Origin: Citricoccus alkalitolerans
GTDB taxonomy: Bacteria > Actinomycetota > Actinomycetes > Actinomycetales > Micrococcaceae
Length of the DNA: 64,000 nt
Assembly (NCBI RefSeq): GCF_039528175.1
Contig: NZ_BAAALH010000001.1
Span: forward strand, 434,001-498,000
Reading direction: 5' to 3'
The notes under the pieces are model-generated. The model made no database searches and was not told where the DNA came from. It saw only the letters and a program-made list of their open reading frames with translations. The position numbers were made by a program, and so were the translations under genes. This document shows positions 18,859 to 27,984 of this stretch, piece after piece; the first letter of the stretch is position 1; every line of letters starts with the position of its first letter.

Positions 18859-19737
18859 ACAAATCAATTGGTCGAGGTGGACGGCCTGACCCAGTCCTTC
18901 GGCGGCCGGCGGGTCCTCCGGGACCTGAGGGTGAGCCTGCCACCCGGAATCCATGCACTGCTCGGACCGAACGGCGCCGGCAAGACGACCCTGATCAACA
19001 TCCTGTCCACGCTGATCCGCCCAGATGCCGGTCGAGCCCGGGTGCTGGGCCTGGATGTCTATGCCGACCGAACGCAATTGCGGCAGAAGATCGCGCTCAC
19101 CGGCCAGTACGCGGCCGTCGACGAAGCCCTGAGTGGCACGGAGAACCTGGACATGATGGGGCAACTCTTCGGTCTGTCCCGTTCGGCAGCGCGACGCCGC
19201 GGCGGACTCCTGCTGGACCAGTTCGGACTGACCGCCTCGAAGTCCGCCAAGGTCTCCACCTATTCGGGAGGCATGCGCCGCAAACTGGACATCGCCATCA
19301 GCCTGATCGCCGAACCGGAACTGATCTTCCTGGACGAGCCCACCACGGGCCTGGACACCCGCAGCCGCCAGGCCCTGTGGGACGAGATCCACCGGCTGGC
19401 GGATCGTGGCACCTCGGTGTTCCTGACGACCCAGTACCTTGACGAGGCAGAGGCGCTCGCCGATCAGATCCTGGTGCTCGACGACGGTCGGATCGTCGCC
19501 GAGGGCACAGCCGATGAACTCAAAGAGCTCGTGGGCGGTGCCGCCATCCAGCTGCACGACGGCGCCGGTCATCTGCAGGTCGAGCACGCCACGGACGGAA
19601 CGGCCGCAGACGTGTCCCGAACCCTGGCCGAACTGGCAACCCAGCATCCCCACCTGGCCGTGACCGTCCGCAAGCCCAGCATGGACGAGGTCTTCCTCCA
19701 GCTCACGGGGCAGCCCACCGAAGGAGCCTCATCATGA
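18850..19737 (+). CDS. ABC transporter ATP-binding protein, DrrA-type
   Basis: 295 residues. Walker A GPNGAGKTT, Q-loop GQYAAVDE, signature YSGGMRRK, Walker B LIFLDEP, and TTQYLDEAE with Gln at the H-loop position as in daunorubicin-resistance ATPases. The C-terminal 80 residues are the DrrA-like extension. The start at ATG 18850 is the only well-placed start and has no ribosome site; a leaderless message fits (see the operator entry). Coupled to the permease by an ATGA overlap. Confidence 0.9.
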   Translation: MSYTNQLVEVDGLTQSFGGRRVLRDLRVSLPPGIHALLGPNGAGKTTLINILSTLIRPDAGRARVLGLDVYADRTQLRQKIALTGQYAAVDEALSGTENLDMMGQLFGLSRSAARRRGGLLLDQFGLTASKSAKVSTYSGGMRRKLDIAISLIAEPELIFLDEPTTGLDTRSRQALWDEIHRLADRGTSVFLTTQYLDEAEALADQILVLDDGRIVAEGTADELKELVGGAAIQLHDGAGHLQVEHATDGTAADVSRTLAELATQHPHLAVTVRKPSMDEVFLQLTGQPTEGASS

Positions 19738-20561
19738 CCATCACCGCGACCCGTCCCTCCGCTCATCCGGCCGTCCCCGTGGCCGCCGGCGCCGGATTCC
19801 TCACGTCCTTGAAGGTCTTCTCGGTCCGCAGCCTGAAGAAGTCTTTCCGGGACGGCGAGTCGATGCTCATGGCGATCCTCTTGCCGGTGCTGCTCATGCT
19901 GATCTTCACGTTCATCATGGGCGGCGCCATCGATGTGGGCACTGGTGGCGGGCGCGAGGCCTACCTGGCCTACGTCATGCCGGCCGTGGTCCTCACGGCG
20001 GCCGGCTTCGGGGCCTCCTACACGGCCGTCGTGGTCAGTCAGGACGTGACCACGGGGTTCATGAACCGCTTACGGACCATGCCGTTCCCGTCGGTGACCG
20101 TCCTGTTGGGCCACACGGTGTCCTCCATGGCCCGCAACCTGATGGCCACCGCCGTGGTCTTCCTGGTCGGCTTCGCGGTCGGATTCCGCACCGAGGCCAC
20201 GGTGGGGCAGCTGCTGGCCGCCGTGGGGCTCATCCTGCTGTGGATCCTGGCCATCACGGTGATCTTCGCCCTCCTGGGCCTCGTGGCCGGATCACCGGAG
20301 TCCGCCAACGGCTACGGCTTCATCCTGTTATTCCTGCCGTATGTCTCCAGTGGGTTCGCGCCCGTGGACACCATGCCCGGGTGGCTGCAGGGATTCGCCG
20401 AGCACCAACCGATGACTCCCGTCATCGATGCCGCCCGCGCCCTGATGAACGGTAGGGACCCCGGCGCCGACCCCTGGATCGCGGTGGCCTGGTGCCTCGG
20501 GTTCATGGTGATCGCCATCTGGCTCATCACCGTGGTGTTCCCGCGGAAGACGGCCCGGTGA
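19734..20561 (+). CDS. ABC-2 type transporter permease, DrrB-type
   Basis: 275 residues, six hydrophobic segments, ABC-2 membrane fold. The ATG overlaps the ATPase stop. Probable half-exporter partner of the ATPase for a hydrophobic drug or metabolite, repressed by the neighbouring TetR protein. Ends 11 bases before the convergent FtsK/SpoIIIE-type gene. Confidence 0.88.
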   Translation: MTITATRPSAHPAVPVAAGAGFLTSLKVFSVRSLKKSFRDGESMLMAILLPVLLMLIFTFIMGGAIDVGTGGGREAYLAYVMPAVVLTAAGFGASYTAVVVSQDVTTGFMNRLRTMPFPSVTVLLGHTVSSMARNLMATAVVFLVGFAVGFRTEATVGQLLAAVGLILLWILAITVIFALLGLVAGSPESANGYGFILLFLPYVSSGFAPVDTMPGWLQGFAEHQPMTPVIDAARALMNGRDPGADPWIAVAWCLGFMVIAIWLITVVFPRKTAR

Positions 20562-20572
20562 CCGATTCTAGA

Positions 20573-23521
20573 TCAGACCGCCGCTGCCAGCTGAACCGCA
20601 ATACCGGGAGCCGGACGGTCCGGTGAGATCATGACCGCCCGGCCTGGAACCTCCTTCACCCGCTGCAGCGCCGGCCACACCAACCGGTGCTCTGGCGTGG
20701 AGCCGGCCGGAAGGTAGAGTCGCGTCGGAACCAGGCCCAGAATGCGACCGCCGGCCAGTTCTCGGGCTCCGAACAGCGCGGCGGCCAGCACGTCAGGACC
20801 ATGGTCCCGCAGGAGAATGGCCACATGCTCCTCCACGGTCTCGTAGCTCGTTCCGACGCGTTGCGCCGACCAACGTCCCCATGAGGTCACCACGAGATGG
20901 ACGCGGTGACGCTCCGCCAGCTGACCCCTCACCTGCTCCAGGAGGCCCGCCAGGTCCTGCGGCGTGGCCCGGTCTGCGGCGAGCACACTCCACGAACCCG
21001 GCACCCCGAGTGAATCCGTCACGCCATTGCCGTCCAGCACAAAGGTCGGGGCGGCGGAGTCGAGGTGCGCGAGGTGGTCGAGGACGGACCGGGCTGCCGC
21101 GTCAACACCTCCGGTCGTCGTGCCGATCCAGGCCACCGGGCCGTCCCGTCCCGGCGCCCAGCGCACGGGACGCTGGGCCCTCTCGTGGTGAAGATCGGCC
21201 AGCCCCACGATGACGGCGTCCGGCAGCACCGACCGATCCTCGGGCGTCGGGGCCCACCTTTCGGGGAGTGCGGGCATGACGGCCTGTGCGGGAACCGGCA
21301 GGGCGCGGGAGGCGGCCTCGGCACCGATCCGGACCGTCAGGTCCCCCCAGGGAGCCGGATCGGCATCGGGCTCACCGTCGGTCCACCGGATCAGGGCCGG
21401 CGGGCCGGTGGCCACCGAGAACTGACCTGCCTGGAAGGGCCGTGTCGGTCCGCCGCCGTGCCGTAGATAGGCGCGTCCCGGGGTATCGGCAGCGATCGTC
21501 ACCGCGTCGGCGGTGCCCAATAGATCCCACGATTCCTGCTCGGTGGCCGTGCGCAGACAGATCACGGTGCCCAGATTCGACCGGACATCGGGGCCGACGG
21601 CGCCCTGTGCCCGCTGGGTGGCCAGGACGAGGTGGAATCCGAGTGAACGTCCCGTCGCGGCCAGCCTGGCCAGCAGCGCGGCGGCCTGAGGATGGTCGTC
21701 GACGAGAACACGGAGCTCATCGATGGCCACCACGAGGCGTGGCAGGTCCGCGTTCGGATGGGCATGCCGGTAGGCGCGGAAGTCTGCTGCGCCGGCGGCC
21801 AGGAACAGCTCTTCCCGGCGGCGTAGCTCGGCCGAGAGGGCATCGAAGGTGCGCAGCGACTCCGCCTCCGCGAGATTGGTCTCCACCGACATGGTGTGGG
21901 GTAGCCCGGCCAGGACCGCAAAGGACGAGCCACCCTTGAAGTCCATGAGGACAAAGGACACCTCGGTGGGTGGATGGGCGGCGGCCAGGCCCGTCAACAA
22001 GGTCAGCAGCAGCTCAGATTTGCCTGAGCCGGTGGTGCCGGCGACGAGCAGGTGTGGCCCGTGGGCGACGAGGTCGATGGTCACGGGGTCTTCGCCTGGT
22101 GATAGTTCTGCCCGGAGGGACTCGACCCCCGGTTGCTCCATCAGGGGCTGGGGCAGGACCAAGCGGACCGGTTCCTGGTCCACCCCCGGTCGGTGTGCCG
22201 CGCCCATCTCGTCGAGCAACCAGTCTGCAGTCCGGGTGGTCATGCCATGCCACCGAAGAGCCGTGTAGTCCAGGCCTGCGAGCGATGCAACCCCCTGGTC
22301 CGCATCCACTCGGTCCTCCTGGCCGGGCGTACCGGCCATGGACTCGGAATGCTGTTCTTGCCCTGCCTCACAGAGCAGCACGCGGTGCCATCCGGCAGGT
22401 AGGGCCCGGGCAGAGGTTCCGGGCCAGCAGACGATGGTGCCGGCTGAGGTACGGGACGCACCACCCCGCGGGGTGTCACCCTGAGACGTCCGCATCACCA
22501 CGGCTCGGCCGGAGGTGATGGCATCACGGCACAACTGCACGTGCAGCCACTGTCCCATGGCCTGCAGAGTGGAGAGTTGCCCCGTGATGACCGTCGTCCC
22601 GCCGGGGAGCAACACCGAGCTGGCAGGCAGATCCACTGTGGACCAGCGGGCCCACTGGTCGCCGTCTTTGGCGTTCTCCACCCGGAGGCGAGCAGTCCCG
22701 GTGCCCCAACGGATGACCGGGCCGTCCGTTGGAACACCGTCCATTCCGAAGCGATCCACGGAGTCGGCCCGGGCAGCCAGAGAGAGGCGTCCTGGGGTGG
22801 GCGCCAGTTCATCGAGCCGGCCACTGATCCGCTCGGCACCATCCCGGATCCGACGGCCGTGGCGCCGAGATGCTGTGCGGTGCTGCAACCACATGACAGC
22901 CACGACGGCCACCGAGATCAGACTGAACAACAGGAAATACCACAGGCCGGTGACCACGGCCATGACCACGCCGATGACCAGGGGCCCGGCAGCCATGATG
23001 GCCTGGAGCACCGCATTCGGCCGAGCTGGTTCGGGCCCTGGGTCCACGACCGGGTCCGGGATGGCCCGGATGGGTGACAGGGGGTCCTGCCGGCCGCGGA
23101 CCAGGCGGAAGGTCGAGCTACCAGCGGTGTAGGGCCGGTCCCCAGTCCAGAGCAGCTGCGCGGGACGCTGATCGGCATCCGCCCCGGTGATGAGAACACC
23201 TTCCGCGTCGACCTCCAGCCGGAAATGCGGGGCGGACAGATAGGGGTCGGTGACGAGCCATTCGGCGTGATTCCGGCCCACAGTGAGTCCGGAACGGGGC
23301 AGCGGGGCCAACCGGCCGGCGTCGGGACCGTCTTCGGTCACCACCGTGACGTCCGGCCCGGGACCGCGGGTAGTCGCGCTGCCTTCGGGGCGGGCGACCA
23401 CGGTCAGTTGGTTCCGAGTGGGCTGGCGCCCGTCAGGAGGCCGACCTGGCCGGCCGGCGCCCCCGCTGACGCCCGAGAAGCGGTATCGGGGGAATCGGTC
23501 GCGTAGTAGACCGTCAACCAT
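20573..23521 (-). CDS. FHA / FtsK-SpoIIIE domain ATPase, EssC/EccC-like
   Basis: About 982 residues from ATG 23521; the frame is open further upstream and the true start is uncertain (no clear ribosome site). Order: FHA-like domain around 60-150 (GLTVGRNHAEWLVTD), two membrane helices (about 170-215), then FtsK/SpoIIIE ATPase domains. The first has Walker A GTTGSGKSELLL (about 493) and Walker B LVVAIDELRVLVDD (about 595). A second domain towards the C-terminus has a degenerate P-loop (WIGTTTGGVDAA). This is the architecture of type VII secretion motor ATPases (EssC/EccC), not of chromosome-segregation FtsK. No WXG100, EccB, EccD or mycosin gene is in the window. Confidence 0.75.
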   Translation of the reverse strand: MVDGLLRDRFPRYRFSGVSGGAGRPGRPPDGRQPTRNQLTVVARPEGSATTRGPGPDVTVVTEDGPDAGRLAPLPRSGLTVGRNHAEWLVTDPYLSAPHFRLEVDAEGVLITGADADQRPAQLLWTGDRPYTAGSSTFRLVRGRQDPLSPIRAIPDPVVDPGPEPARPNAVLQAIMAAGPLVIGVVMAVVTGLWYFLLFSLISVAVVAVMWLQHRTASRRHGRRIRDGAERISGRLDELAPTPGRLSLAARADSVDRFGMDGVPTDGPVIRWGTGTARLRVENAKDGDQWARWSTVDLPASSVLLPGGTTVITGQLSTLQAMGQWLHVQLCRDAITSGRAVVMRTSQGDTPRGGASRTSAGTIVCWPGTSARALPAGWHRVLLCEAGQEQHSESMAGTPGQEDRVDADQGVASLAGLDYTALRWHGMTTRTADWLLDEMGAAHRPGVDQEPVRLVLPQPLMEQPGVESLRAELSPGEDPVTIDLVAHGPHLLVAGTTGSGKSELLLTLLTGLAAAHPPTEVSFVLMDFKGGSSFAVLAGLPHTMSVETNLAEAESLRTFDALSAELRRREELFLAAGAADFRAYRHAHPNADLPRLVVAIDELRVLVDDHPQAAALLARLAATGRSLGFHLVLATQRAQGAVGPDVRSNLGTVICLRTATEQESWDLLGTADAVTIAADTPGRAYLRHGGGPTRPFQAGQFSVATGPPALIRWTDGEPDADPAPWGDLTVRIGAEAASRALPVPAQAVMPALPERWAPTPEDRSVLPDAVIVGLADLHHERAQRPVRWAPGRDGPVAWIGTTTGGVDAAARSVLDHLAHLDSAAPTFVLDGNGVTDSLGVPGSWSVLAADRATPQDLAGLLEQVRGQLAERHRVHLVVTSWGRWSAQRVGTSYETVEEHVAILLRDHGPDVLAAALFGARELAGGRILGLVPTRLYLPAGSTPEHRLVWPALQRVKEVPGRAVMISPDRPAPGIAVQLAAAV

Positions 23522-23824
23522 GCTGGCGGAGTCAAGACTCGCGATTGGCGGGCCATTGACCACCTTCCACCATTGGCTTTCCGCCGCCGGCAGTCCCAGT
23601 ATTCTCAACCACACGCCAGGTTGACCTTCCGCAGTGCCGATGTTCCTCACGCCAGGATGCCGTGGAGGCAGATGGCCTGGGGAACCGGGGCGGCGAGAAT
23701 GTGGACAACACGCGCGACGCATGGAAATCCACAGTTCACAGAGGAGGCGGTGGGCCGCTGGTCCAGAACTCTGTACGCTCAGACCCAGGTTGAGGCCCGT
23801 CCGGGTCGTCATGGAGGGGAAACC
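23522..23824. other. Intergenic region between the EssC-like ATPase and the Tad operon
   Basis: 303 bases between divergent starts. It should hold both promoters and possibly the true start of the ATPase gene. No hairpin or repeat stands out; no convincing coding sequence. Confidence 0.5.
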
Positions 23825-25048
23825 ATGGAAGCCATCCGCATCCTCGAGGATGAGGTTCGCGAGCTGATCCGCCGACGGGGCATGGATCCGCAGCGCGAAC
23901 CGGAGGAAATGCGCCGTCTGGTGCAAGCCGCCACGGCGGACTATGATGCGCGCTCGTTGATCGGTTCGCTGCCGCTGCTGCCGGACCGCGACGATGCTGA
24001 GAAGACGGTCTTCGACTCTGTGGCCGGTTTTGGCGTGCTCCAGCCCCTACTGGACGACGATACGGTCGAAGAGGTCTGGATCAACTCGCCCACGGCCGTG
24101 TACTGCGCCCGGGGCGGCGTGTCCGAGCTGACCAACATCTCGTTGACCGATGAGAATGTCCGGGACCTGGTCGAGCGCATGCTGAAGTCCTCGGGCCGCC
24201 GCCTGGACCTGTCGTCCCCGTTCGTGGACGCGGCCCTGCCGGACGGTTCACGCTTGCACGTGGTCATCCCGGATATCACCCGCAGGCACTGGTCGGTCAA
24301 TATCCGGAAATTCGTGGTCCGAGCCCATCGGGTCGAGGACCTGGTGCGGTCCGGATCCCTGAGCACGGATGCCGCGCGCTTCCTGGATGCCAGTGTGGAC
24401 GCCGGGCTGAACATCCTGGTGTCCGGAGCTACCCAGTCCGGAAAGACCACCATGCTCAATTGCCTCTCGGCTTCCATCGGCAGCCGGGAGCGCGTGGTGA
24501 CGGTCGAGGAGATCTTCGAACTCAAGCTGCCACTGCGTGATGTGGTCCAGATGCAGTGCCGTCAGCCGAACCTGGAGGGCCACGGAGAGATTCCGCTGCG
24601 CCGGCTCGTGAAGGAGGCGCTGCGCATGCGCCCGGACCGGCTGATCGTGGGGGAGGTCCGAGAGGCCGAGAGCCTGGACATGTTGGTCGCTTTGAACTCA
24701 GGCCTACCCGGCATGTGCACGTTGCATGCCAACAGTGCGTCTGACGCCCTGACGAAGATCTGCACGCTGCCCCTGATGGCCGGCGAGAACATCTCCCGGA
24801 ACTTCGTGGTCCCGACGGTGGCGTCCTGCTTCGACCTCGTGGTGCATTGCGCGCGGGACCGCCACGGCCGCCGGTACGTGGAGGAGATCCTGTCCGTTGG
24901 CAGCCGTGTGGAGGAAGGGATCATCGAGTCCTCGACCGTCTTCCACCGCGTTGACGGCCAATTGGTCCTCAGCCCCTCGGCCATGTTGGAGAACCGCAAA
25001 CTCGAATCCCGGGGGTATGACGTGCGATCCGTGGTGGGGGTCGGCTGA
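23825..25048 (+). CDS. tadA: Tad pilus assembly ATPase TadA/CpaF
   Basis: 407 residues. Secretion ATPase that powers Flp pilus assembly at the inner membrane. Start ATG 23825 with GGAGGGGA just upstream. Walker A GATQSGKTT (about residue 200), Asp box VVTVEEIFEL, Walker B LIVGEVREAE and His box TLHANSA are all present. First gene of tadA-tadB-tadC-flp-tadE-tadE-tadG. Confidence 0.93.
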   Translation: MEAIRILEDEVRELIRRRGMDPQREPEEMRRLVQAATADYDARSLIGSLPLLPDRDDAEKTVFDSVAGFGVLQPLLDDDTVEEVWINSPTAVYCARGGVSELTNISLTDENVRDLVERMLKSSGRRLDLSSPFVDAALPDGSRLHVVIPDITRRHWSVNIRKFVVRAHRVEDLVRSGSLSTDAARFLDASVDAGLNILVSGATQSGKTTMLNCLSASIGSRERVVTVEEIFELKLPLRDVVQMQCRQPNLEGHGEIPLRRLVKEALRMRPDRLIVGEVREAESLDMLVALNSGLPGMCTLHANSASDALTKICTLPLMAGENISRNFVVPTVASCFDLVVHCARDRHGRRYVEEILSVGSRVEEGIIESSTVFHRVDGQLVLSPSAMLENRKLESRGYDVRSVVGVG

Positions 25049-25899
25049 TGGCGCTGTTCCTGGGGCTGATGCTGGGCGCCGGGTTGTTCCTGGTGTGGTG
25101 GTCGTTCTGGCCTCGCGGGGACAAACCGGTGGTGATCCGACGGGACAGTACCCTGAGGCGACTGCTCGCCCGAGCAGGCGTCGAGCAGGTCGGCCCCGCC
25201 GGTGTGGTCGCGGCGATGATCGGCTGTGGCATGGTGGCGCTGCTGCTGGTCTTCGTCCTGACGCGGGCCCTGCCGATCGCCGTGTGCTTCGGCCTGTTCG
25301 GGGCGCTGGTGCCGTGGGTCGCGCTGAACTGGCAGGCGAAGAAACGGCGCACCCTGCTGCGTGACGTGTGGCCAGACGCCGTGGACCACCTCCGCTCGGC
25401 CATCCGTGCCGGGCTGACACTGCCCGAGGCACTCATCCAGCTAGGCGACAAGGGGCCGGAGGAGCTCCAGCCGGCCTTCCGCGAGTTCGCCCGGGACTAC
25501 CGTTCGGGACTGCGGTTCATGGACGCCCTGGACAACCTCAAGTTCAGGATGGCCGATCCGGTCGCCGACCGGTTGATCGCCGCACTGCGGCTGACCCGCG
25601 AGGTCGGCGGCGCGGATATCGGGAACCTGCTGTCCACCCTCGCTGAGTTCCTGCGCGAGGATGCCCGGACCCGCAGTGAGCTGGAGTCTCGCCAGTCCTG
25701 GACCGTCAACGCAGCTCGCCTGGCCGTGGCGGCCCCGTGGATCGTGCTGCTGCTGTTGGGAACCCAGCCGGACGCAGTGCGCGTCTACCAGACCTTCACG
25801 GGCCTGCTGGTGTTGGCCGGCGGCCTCGTGGTTTCCGTCATCTGCTATCAACTCATGTTGAAGATCGGCGCACTGCCGGAAGAACAGAGAGTGCTGTAG
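25048..25899 (+). CDS. tadB: Type II secretion F family protein TadB
   Basis: 283 residues; inner-membrane platform protein of the Tad pilus. Two N-terminal hydrophobic segments (1-17, 48-85), a cytoplasmic T2SSF domain (about 115-205; AIRAGLTLPEALIQLG) and two C-terminal helices. Starts in a TGATG overlap with tadA. Confidence 0.88.
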   Translation: MALFLGLMLGAGLFLVWWSFWPRGDKPVVIRRDSTLRRLLARAGVEQVGPAGVVAAMIGCGMVALLLVFVLTRALPIAVCFGLFGALVPWVALNWQAKKRRTLLRDVWPDAVDHLRSAIRAGLTLPEALIQLGDKGPEELQPAFREFARDYRSGLRFMDALDNLKFRMADPVADRLIAALRLTREVGGADIGNLLSTLAEFLREDARTRSELESRQSWTVNAARLAVAAPWIVLLLLGTQPDAVRVYQTFTGLLVLAGGLVVSVICYQLMLKIGALPEEQRVL

Positions 25900-26835
25900 A
25901 TGACGACGTTCTCCATGGCCCTGATCTTGGGGCTTGCCCTCGGGTCCGGACTGGCACTGGTGCTGGTAGCGCTGCCCTGGGGATGGCGGCCCTCGCTGGC
26001 CCATCGCGTCGAGCCCCAGCTGAGACATCATGCACCTGCCTCATCACTGCTGAACGAGCAGCAGGTCGTGTCCCCGTGGGGCGCCCTGGGACGGATCATG
26101 CACCCCGTGCTATCGGCCGGCGTACGGCAGTTGGGGCGGCTCAACCTCGGCCACCAAGCCCTCGAACGCAAACTTGATGCCGCCGGATCCGGACTCTCCG
26201 TTCAGGACTACCGGGCGCAGCAGCTCATCGCCGCGGCCGGAGGAGCCGCGTTGGGGGTAGCCGGATGCCTGGCGCTCGCGGTCAACGGCGCCCTGAATCC
26301 GGTCATCGGGGTCATGCTTGTGGGGACTCTGGCCGTGGTGGCCTTTTTCCTCAGGGACAATCTGTTGACCGGCCAGATCAGTCGCCGCCGCGCGAGGATC
26401 CTCAGCGAGTTCCCCTCAGTGGCGGAGCTGTTCGCCCTGTCCGTCAGTGCCGGGGACAGCGCGGCGGGGGCCCTGGAACGGGTCGCCGTTTCGGCCAAAG
26501 GCGAATTGGCCGGGGAGTTCTCCACGGTCCTGTCTGACATGCGCTCCGGATCCTCCATCCATGCTGCCCTGAAAGCATGCGCACGGCGGATCCAGCTGGC
26601 ACCGGTGGAACGTTTCATTGAGGGAGTCCTCGTGGCCTTGGAACGGGGCACGCCGCTGGCCGATGTGCTCCGGGCCCAGGCCCAGGACGTCCGTGAGCTG
26701 TCCAAGCGAGAGCTGCTGGAATCCGCCGGCCGTAAGGAAATCGGGATGATGGCGCCCCTGGTCTTCGGTATTTTGCCCCTGACCGTCATCTTCGCCGTGT
26801 ACCCCGGGATCTCGATTATGAATCTCGGTTTCTGA
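25900..26835 (+). CDS. tadC: Type II secretion F family protein TadC
   Basis: 311 residues; second platform protein of the Tad system. Starts directly after the tadB stop. T2SSF domain at about 170-280 (SVAELFALSVSAGDSAAGAL), with helices at both ends (1-22, 105-148, 283-308). Partner of TadB. Confidence 0.86.
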   Translation: MTTFSMALILGLALGSGLALVLVALPWGWRPSLAHRVEPQLRHHAPASSLLNEQQVVSPWGALGRIMHPVLSAGVRQLGRLNLGHQALERKLDAAGSGLSVQDYRAQQLIAAAGGAALGVAGCLALAVNGALNPVIGVMLVGTLAVVAFFLRDNLLTGQISRRRARILSEFPSVAELFALSVSAGDSAAGALERVAVSAKGELAGEFSTVLSDMRSGSSIHAALKACARRIQLAPVERFIEGVLVALERGTPLADVLRAQAQDVRELSKRELLESAGRKEIGMMAPLVFGILPLTVIFAVYPGISIMNLGF

Positions 26836-26889
26836 ATCTCCGCCCGCCCGACTGAATCACCCAACCGACAAACCACCCTGGAGGGGACC

Positions 26890-27108
26890 ATGACAGACAA
26901 GACCGAACTGAAGTACCGGGCCTTGACAGCCCTGGCAGCCCTGACCGTCTTCCTGGGCGAGGCCCGTGATGACGAGCGGGGCGACGTGCCCGGCTGGGTG
27001 ATGATCACGTTGATGTCGGCCGTGCTCGTCGCCGGGCTGCTGGCCATCGCGGGGCCCGCCCTGACGGATCTGTTCAACCAGGCGATCAGCCAGGTCACCC
27101 AGAACTGA
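26890..27108 (+). CDS. Flp-type pilin
   Basis: 72 residues, GGAGGGG ribosome site. Hydrophilic leader ending in DDERG, then DVPGWVMITLM followed by a 22-residue hydrophobic helix and a short tail: the pattern of a class III (Flp) prepilin cleaved after Gly. The usual Glu at +5 of mature Flp is not present (Trp there). Position between tadC and tadE supports it being the major pilin. Confidence 0.75.
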   Translation: MTDKTELKYRALTALAALTVFLGEARDDERGDVPGWVMITLMSAVLVAGLLAIAGPALTDLFNQAISQVTQN

Positions 27109-27110
27109 CC

Positions 27111-27491
27111 GTGCTGAACTCGGGCGAGCGTGAACGTGGATCGGCAGTGGCCGAATCCGTCATGGTGATGGCGCTGCTCTCGATCATCTTCGCCGCGATA
27201 CTCCAATTCGGCATTGTCATTCACGTCCGGAACACGTTGATCGATGCGGCCAGCGCCGGGGCGCGGTACGGAGCGCTGGGGGACCGGACGCCCGACGACG
27301 GCGCGGCCAGGACTCGAGAACTGCTCGCCGGGTCCATCCCGGGCGGCGGCCATGCCGATGTGTCTGCGGAGACGGCGGGCGGGGACGGAACCACCATCGT
27401 CAGGATCACCGTGCGCACACAGATGCCCATGGTCGGTTTTCTGGTCGGTCCCGTGGGATTGGAGGCCGACGGGCATGCCTACCGTTACTGA
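27111..27491 (+). CDS. TadE family pseudopilin
   Basis: 126 residues, GTG start two bases after the pilin stop. ERGSAVAESVMVMALLSIIFAAILQFG is the TadE signature: Gly-Ser, Glu at +5-6 and one N-terminal helix. Minor pilin or assembly factor. Confidence 0.85.
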   Translation: MLNSGERERGSAVAESVMVMALLSIIFAAILQFGIVIHVRNTLIDAASAGARYGALGDRTPDDGAARTRELLAGSIPGGGHADVSAETAGGDGTTIVRITVRTQMPMVGFLVGPVGLEADGHAYRY

Positions 27492-27984
27492 CACTGGTCC
27501 TGATAGCGCGTCTGACACCGCCCGCGACACCGCTCCTCATGCCACGACTGATCCTCGGCGTATGGAAGCGCGAGGAGAGGAAGGTTCGGCCACGGTGGAG
27601 TTCGTGCTCCTGGCCGCGCTCCTGCTGATACCGGTGCTCTACTTCCTGATGCTGACCAGCCAGATCCAATCCGCGGCCTATGCGTCCGTGGCCGCTGCCG
27701 ATCAGGCGGCGAAGGCGATGGCAGGAGCCCCGGACGCCTCGAGTGCCGCCGGCCGTGCTGACGAGGTCATCGCCTTGACATTAGGGGACTACGGGTTGGA
27801 TCCCTCCGTGGCGGAGTCCGCCCTGTCCTGCTCCACCAGTCCCTGCCTTGATCCTGGTTCCTCCGTGTCGGTGGAGGTGGCGATCCGGGTACCGGTGCCC
27901 CTGTTGCCGCAGGGTCTCGGCTGGGACGCCGCCGTCGCCACCGTCACCAGCAGCTCCCAGCAACCCGTACCGAGGTTCGGATGA
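27475..27984 (+). CDS. TadE-like pseudopilin, second copy
   Basis: 169 residues from ATG 27475 (GGAGG nine bases upstream; overlaps the preceding gene by 17 bases); ATG 27562 is an alternative. GEEGSATVEFVLLAALLLIPVLYFLM is the pilin-like N-terminus, preceded by about 33 Thr/Asp-rich residues as a leader. A Cys pair (CSTSPC) lies in the periplasmic part. Probable minor pseudopilin (TadF/TadE type). Confidence 0.8.
   Translation: MPTVTDTGPDSASDTARDTAPHATTDPRRMEARGEEGSATVEFVLLAALLLIPVLYFLMLTSQIQSAAYASVAAADQAAKAMAGAPDASSAAGRADEVIALTLGDYGLDPSVAESALSCSTSPCLDPGSSVSVEVAIRVPVPLLPQGLGWDAAVATVTSSSQQPVPRFG

Noticed and set aside
20573..23521. Complete type VII secretion locus
   Set aside because: Only the ATPase is present; no WXG100, EccB/D/E or mycosin gene in the surrounding 10 kb.
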